A stretch of DNA of 54,503 nucleotides, taken from assembly GCA_035477115.1 (NCBI GenBank), contig DATIKW010000016.1, positions 1-54,503 of the forward strand, written 5' to 3'. Both the position numbers and the translations under genes were made by a program. Of this stretch, positions 51,852 to 54,503 are shown piece after piece. The notes beneath the pieces are model-generated. The model was not told the origin of the DNA and did not search any database. It saw nothing but the letters and a program-made list of their open reading frames with translations. This DNA comes from UBA995 sp035477115. Its GTDB lineage: Bacteria > Bacillota > Sulfobacillia > UBA995. Numbering within the stretch: the stretch's first letter is position 1; each line of letters opens with the position of its first letter.

Positions 51852-51916
51852 GGACTGGCGCAGCGGTCAAGCCCTCCCTTGAAGCGAAGCGCAACCAAGC
51901 CAGCCCTCCGGCATGA

Positions 51917-53305
51917 TTATTCCGTCAAACGCGCGGGGTTGGGGTACCGCAGCATAGCTTCACGAATGTCTTCCTCTGTCCAGAAGCAAGCTGGCGATCC
52001 TTTCTGAACACGAATTCGAATACACCCACCCAAGCATACTGGGAGCAATTTGCAGTTCAAGCAGGCTGTGCACCTCTCATCTTCGAAAACCGATAATCGC
52101 CATTGCGACGCCGAATGCTTGAGGCGTATTTGTCCAGCACGGTCAATGACCCCAAGGCGTTGATCCACATCTGTTATGAACGTGTCACAGAGGAAAATTG
52201 ACCCGTCCGCTCCTACGATGAAAGCATTCTCGCGTTCTGCATTACACCAAGAATATACCGGTCTAGGAAGTGGATCAAACAAACGAAAGTAGTGGTCCTG
52301 GTTAGCGAAACTCGCCTTCATTACAGCTATTGCCAGCCTATTCTGCAATTCTATTCCTTCTCGGAGCGTGCAGATTGCAGGCGATACTGCATCAATGTCA
52401 GATCTTGTCGTTTCGAAATTGTAGACAGGCCTATAGTAGATGCTAAACCGATCATCGCATCCAAAATCCCCTTGAAACCTTTCGAGTAGACGCATCATTG
52501 ACTCAATGTTCGACCGCAGAAAGTTAGCGCGGACTGCAAACCTAAATTGCACATTGACATCCATCTTGCTGACCTCGCGAAGGTTTGAATAAATAGCGTC
52601 AAAGGTGGGCCTCCCATTTTTCAGGATGCGGAGCTTGTCATGCGTGTCCCTGTCTCCATCCAGCGTGACCTGAAACTCGTCAACACCACTCTCGAGCAGT
52701 GTCTCAAACGTTGCTCGGGTGAGTGTATAACCGTTTGTCGAGAGCGAACTCCGCAATGTGACTCTGCCCTTATATTTGCGTACTAGACCGTTGAGACGAT
52801 GCATGAAGGCTACAATATTGGTCGTGGCCAAGAGGGGCTCCCCTCCAAACCACGACACCGATACCGCTAACTGATCATCGGTCTGGCGACGGAATCGTGC
52901 CTCTAGGAATGTCAAAACGGCATCATATACCCACTGAGCCATGAACTTGTTCCTCTGGCTGTACACGAAGCAGTAAGGACATTTGAAGTTGCATGCTTCA
53001 GCGGGCAACAGCGTGATGTTGATCAGATTGTCGGCTAGACGGTACCTTTCATGCCACGCCCGTATATCAGCTAGTTCATCAGTGTCCTCAGACACTAAGA
53101 ACGACATGTCTGCCATCCATTGCCTGAGTTCGCCATCTGCTTCGTGAGCGTTTGGATGGCGTAGAATGGCCCGCGCTATAGCTTCCCGCTCCGACTCAAT
53201 GAATGCGATCGCTCCCGTCTTACTATTATACAGGGCCAACTCCCCGACATCAGTTTCACCCTCGAAGTTGTAATTGCTTGCCTTTAGAGGTGTTGTGCCA
53301 ACCAC
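51917..53305 (-). CDS. radical SAM/SPASM peptide maturase
   Basis: 462 aa from GTG 53305 (GGAGGAG seven bases upstream; ATG 53320 is the other start). The radical SAM cluster site is ACNFKCPYCFVYS (CX3CX2C). The C-terminal SPASM domain fits CX13GX4C (WCNAE to IFLCD), then CX2CX5CX3C (CLNCKLLPVCLGGC) and a last Cys in PACFW, so two auxiliary clusters. The N-terminal 95 residues (YNFEGETDVGELALYNSKTG) may be a peptide-recognition module. This layout is that of thioether-forming sactipeptide/ranthipeptide enzymes. The DNA is visibly richer in A/T than adjacent genes. A Cys-rich precursor gene lies upstream on the same strand. Confidence 0.9.
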   Translation of the reverse strand: MVGTTPLKASNYNFEGETDVGELALYNSKTGAIAFIESEREAIARAILRHPNAHEADGELRQWMADMSFLVSEDTDELADIRAWHERYRLADNLINITLLPAEACNFKCPYCFVYSQRNKFMAQWVYDAVLTFLEARFRRQTDDQLAVSVSWFGGEPLLATTNIVAFMHRLNGLVRKYKGRVTLRSSLSTNGYTLTRATFETLLESGVDEFQVTLDGDRDTHDKLRILKNGRPTFDAIYSNLREVSKMDVNVQFRFAVRANFLRSNIESMMRLLERFQGDFGCDDRFSIYYRPVYNFETTRSDIDAVSPAICTLREGIELQNRLAIAVMKASFANQDHYFRLFDPLPRPVYSWCNAERENAFIVGADGSIFLCDTFITDVDQRLGVIDRAGQIRLKHSASQWRLSVFEDERCTACLNCKLLPVCLGGCIRIRVQKGSPACFWTEEDIREAMLRYPNPARLTE

Positions 53306-53347
53306 TTCATTCTCCTCCATCCGCTGACTCGACTTAGTTCATCCAGC

Positions 53348-53372
53348 CGTACCGCACCGGAATCGCGGTACG
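53348..53372 (-). promoter_or_regulatory. hairpin in the maturase leader
   Basis: CGTACCGC (53348-53355) and GCGGTACG (53365-53372) form a perfect 8-bp stem about 40 bases before the maturase start. It could stabilise the processed message or act as an attenuator. Confidence 0.4.
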
Positions 53373-53775
53373 CTGAACTCACTACGGCACCCCTTGCTCG
53401 ATGTTCGGCCCGTTCCTGGCATTCCCTAATGCTATACCTCTCCCGACTCCTGTCGGCTCAGTCGCACCTGCGGGCGCGGACTACCTCTCTGCATGCCGAC
53501 AGACCTCCCCGAATACGAGTCCCGTTCTTCGCCCCATACCCACCCCACATATGTACGGCCTCTTAGCAGCCCCAAGTCTCGCCGTGTCAACCCGCCTGAC
53601 CCAAGCGACTCCACCCCACCATGAGGTTCCCGTTCACCAGGCCGTCCCCTTGTCTCCGACTTCTGCCCAATTCAGCGTCCCTGCCGGCACCGTTGCCTTT
53701 GCCTAGCAGTTATCGCTGCCCACTCCTGCAGGGGACTCGCAATCCTAGACAACGCCCATACCGGGCGTACTGGGA

Positions 53776-53801
53776 GGCGGCTGACCTTCCGGTCAGCCGC
53801 C
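53776..53801 (-). terminator. hairpin after the precursor peptide gene
   Basis: A perfect 11-bp stem (GGCGGCTGACC with GGTCAGCCGCC) closed, on the minus strand, by a GGAA tetraloop. It starts ten bases after the peptide stop. With no T-tract it is likely a leaky terminator or mRNA-stabilising structure that gives more precursor than maturase, as in many peptide clusters. Confidence 0.65.
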
Positions 53802-53810
53802 TGTTGACCT

Positions 53811-53933
53811 CTATAGGCCGTGCTTGCAGCAAACACCGCTCAGGCAACACACCCCGAACTTTGCGCAATACGTCAGGGCATCATTTGGGTCCCAGCCTCT
53901 TTGCAGGTAGACCGGTCCTCTCAGACTGCGCAT
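53811..53933 (-). CDS. 40-aa Cys-rich peptide, probable RiPP precursor
   Basis: ATG 53933 follows AAGGAGGTG by four bases (GGGAAGGAGGTGAAGT then ATG), an excellent start. The N-terminal half MRSLRGPVYLQRGWDPNDAL would be leader; the rest is TY then CAKFGVCCLSGVCCKHGL, with five cysteines at 23, 29, 30, 35 and 36. It has its own promoter and a strong hairpin after the stop, and the next gene on the strand is a radical SAM/SPASM enzyme. I infer that the enzyme makes thioether or similar bonds from these cysteines. It is not the SCIFF, subtilosin or other precursor type that I know. Too short for most gene callers. Confidence 0.72.
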   Translation of the reverse strand: MRSLRGPVYLQRGWDPNDALTYCAKFGVCCLSGVCCKHGL

Positions 53934-54013
53934 ACTTCACCTCCTTCCCGCGGATTCTAACCCCCAAGACATGCCACTTCGCTGGCCCCTCATCCAGCAA
54001 CACTCTATACCCT

Positions 54014-54042
54014 ATTATGGTATTAGTAGTATCCATTGTCAA
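54014..54042 (-). promoter_or_regulatory. promoter of the peptide cluster
   Basis: On the minus strand TTGACA (54042-54037), exactly 17 bases, CATAAT (54019-54014), in an A/T-rich stretch. It gives a leader of about 75 bases before the 40-aa peptide. Confidence 0.75.
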
Positions 54043-54050
54043 GTTCATAG

Positions 54051-54224
54051 TTGCCTGACGTGCTTGCCAACGCGGGCCACTTCGACGTGGAGGTTGACGT
54101 CGCGTCGTTGTGAGAGCGGGCGGAGGGGCGGCACACCCGCGACCAGGTCAAGGAATTCGTCTTGCCCACCGGGACGCGGGTGTACATCCTCTCCCAAGGA
54201 AGGGCGTATCCCGTCAAACCATAG
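54051..54224 (+). pseudogene. decayed 3' fragment of S-adenosylhomocysteinase
   Basis: The frame reads VLANAGHFDVEVDVASL, a stop (TGA 54111), then HTRDQVKEFVLPTGTRVYIL and SQGRAYPVKP and a second stop. The NAGHFDVEID-like stretch and the following LPDGRRIYLLAEGRL-like stretch are hallmarks of the AhcY C-terminal part. The in-frame stop and missing N-terminal and final parts make it a remnant. It abuts the peptide-cluster promoter, so the cluster was probably inserted into or beside this gene. Confidence 0.7.
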
Positions 54225-54408
54225 TAGGTAGATGGGGGTGATTGCGGAGCTTCCTCAGAGGGTAAGGTTCGTATTGCCCGCACCGGCAACGCCGGGCGGC
54301 CTCGACCGCGGCCCGGGCCCCATACAGTTCCCATGCCTCAATGAGCTTTTTGATTTCGCCGAGAAGTGTCAAGGCCGGTTGGATTGTGACCCGGTTTGGC
54401 TGTCGACG
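54214..54408 (-). pseudogene. unidentified gene fragment, possibly transposase-derived
   Basis: An open stretch of 64 codons without a start codon of note: LTLLGEIKKLIEAWELYGAR, then AAVEAARRCRCGQYEPYPLR and KLRNHP. The helical, YG-then-LR pattern recalls the C-terminal part of IS21-type transposases, but similarity is weak. Just outside it (54416-54445, plus strand) ATGTCAG occurs twice, as at IS21-type ends. The remaining bases to 54503 show no gene. Confidence 0.2.
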
Positions 54409-54503
54409 TCAAGGGAAAATGTCAGTGTTAGTGATGAGCGATTATGTCAGCGACCTTTTCTGGCTCCGGCAACGGGCCGGGTGCCTTGGCCCGCGGTCTA
54501 GCC

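Larger units (their letters stand above)
53306..53810 (-). other. leader region between precursor and maturase genes
   Basis: About 500 bases with no gene that I can support. It holds the precursor-end hairpin (53776-53801) and a second hairpin near the maturase start. A TTGACA occurs on the minus strand at 53590-53585 without a good -10. A 30-codon frame (53550-53458, MWGGYGAKNG start) is possible but weak. Confidence 0.5.

Noticed and set aside
53458..53550. 30-codon minus-strand frame starting MWGGYGAKNG with two cysteines
   Set aside because: Only a weak AAGAGG upstream and no promoter or hairpin; kept as a remote second-peptide possibility.
53401..53706. Plus-strand 101-codon Pro-rich frame
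   Set aside because: No ribosome binding site, low-complexity composition, and it runs against the peptide cluster.

Overview
The window looks like a chromosomal piece of a high-G+C, spore-forming member of the Bacillota (Gram-positive). Evidence: an alpha/beta-type small acid-soluble spore protein (23750-24022), a GlnR-like regulator fused into an operon with a GSI-alpha glutamine synthetase, LexA boxes of the Bacillus CGAAC-N4-GTTCG type, a LysM division-inhibitor-like gene divergent from lexA, lipoprotein signal peptides and strong GGAGG ribosome binding sites. No rRNA or tRNA gene was seen and the species cannot be named from the sequence.

Layout. 1-1215: the distal part of a CRISPR array (17 repeats of 36 bp; no cas genes in the window). 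1837-6799: oligopeptide/dipeptide ABC importer (binding lipoprotein plus two permeases) overlapping pyrG. 6893-11811: a GDPD-PAP2 fusion, hflX, a YnbB-like PLP enzyme and a DUF456 membrane protein. 11833-13694: glnR-like/glnA operon. 14468-15658: lexA and a divergent SOS LysM gene with three LexA boxes between them. 15901-20445: a module with a permuted 822-aa solute-binding protein and a class-I amidotransferase hydrolase, bracketed by an 84-bp direct duplication of the end of the neighbouring Xer-type recombinase gene; a 28-bp dif-like site lies just upstream of that recombinase. 20553-33850: mixed housekeeping genes (LOG-like protein, ThiS-like protein, solo nucleotidyltransferase, SASP, HDAC-like deacetylase, MFS and MATE transporters, M28-like and M42 peptidases, ZIP transporter, long NDK). 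34039-42276: speD, a phosphatase-like membrane protein, a thiol-redox trio (TlpA-like lipoprotein, 52-aa CxxC membrane protein, 4Fe-4S membrane protein), a MATE exporter and an ArsR-P-type ATPase metal-resistance operon with a clear operator. 42329-45804: ECF sigma / anti-sigma / ABC transporter operon.

45984-54042 is the most interesting part: an all-minus-strand cluster that I interpret as an undescribed ribosomally made peptide (RiPP) locus. A sigma-A-like promoter (54042-54014) drives a 40-aa Cys-rich peptide (53933-53811) that ends in CAKFGVCCLSGVCCKHGL. It is followed by a perfect 11-bp hairpin, then a radical SAM/SPASM maturase (textbook CX3CX2C and SPASM cysteine patterns), two translationally coupled ABC half-exporters, a second small TTG-initiated Cys-containing ORF (48211-48095) coupled by ATGA to the next gene, and two FtsX-like permease genes. 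The maturase region is visibly richer in A/T than its surroundings, and a decayed S-adenosylhomocysteinase fragment lies just upstream, both hinting at acquisition by transfer.
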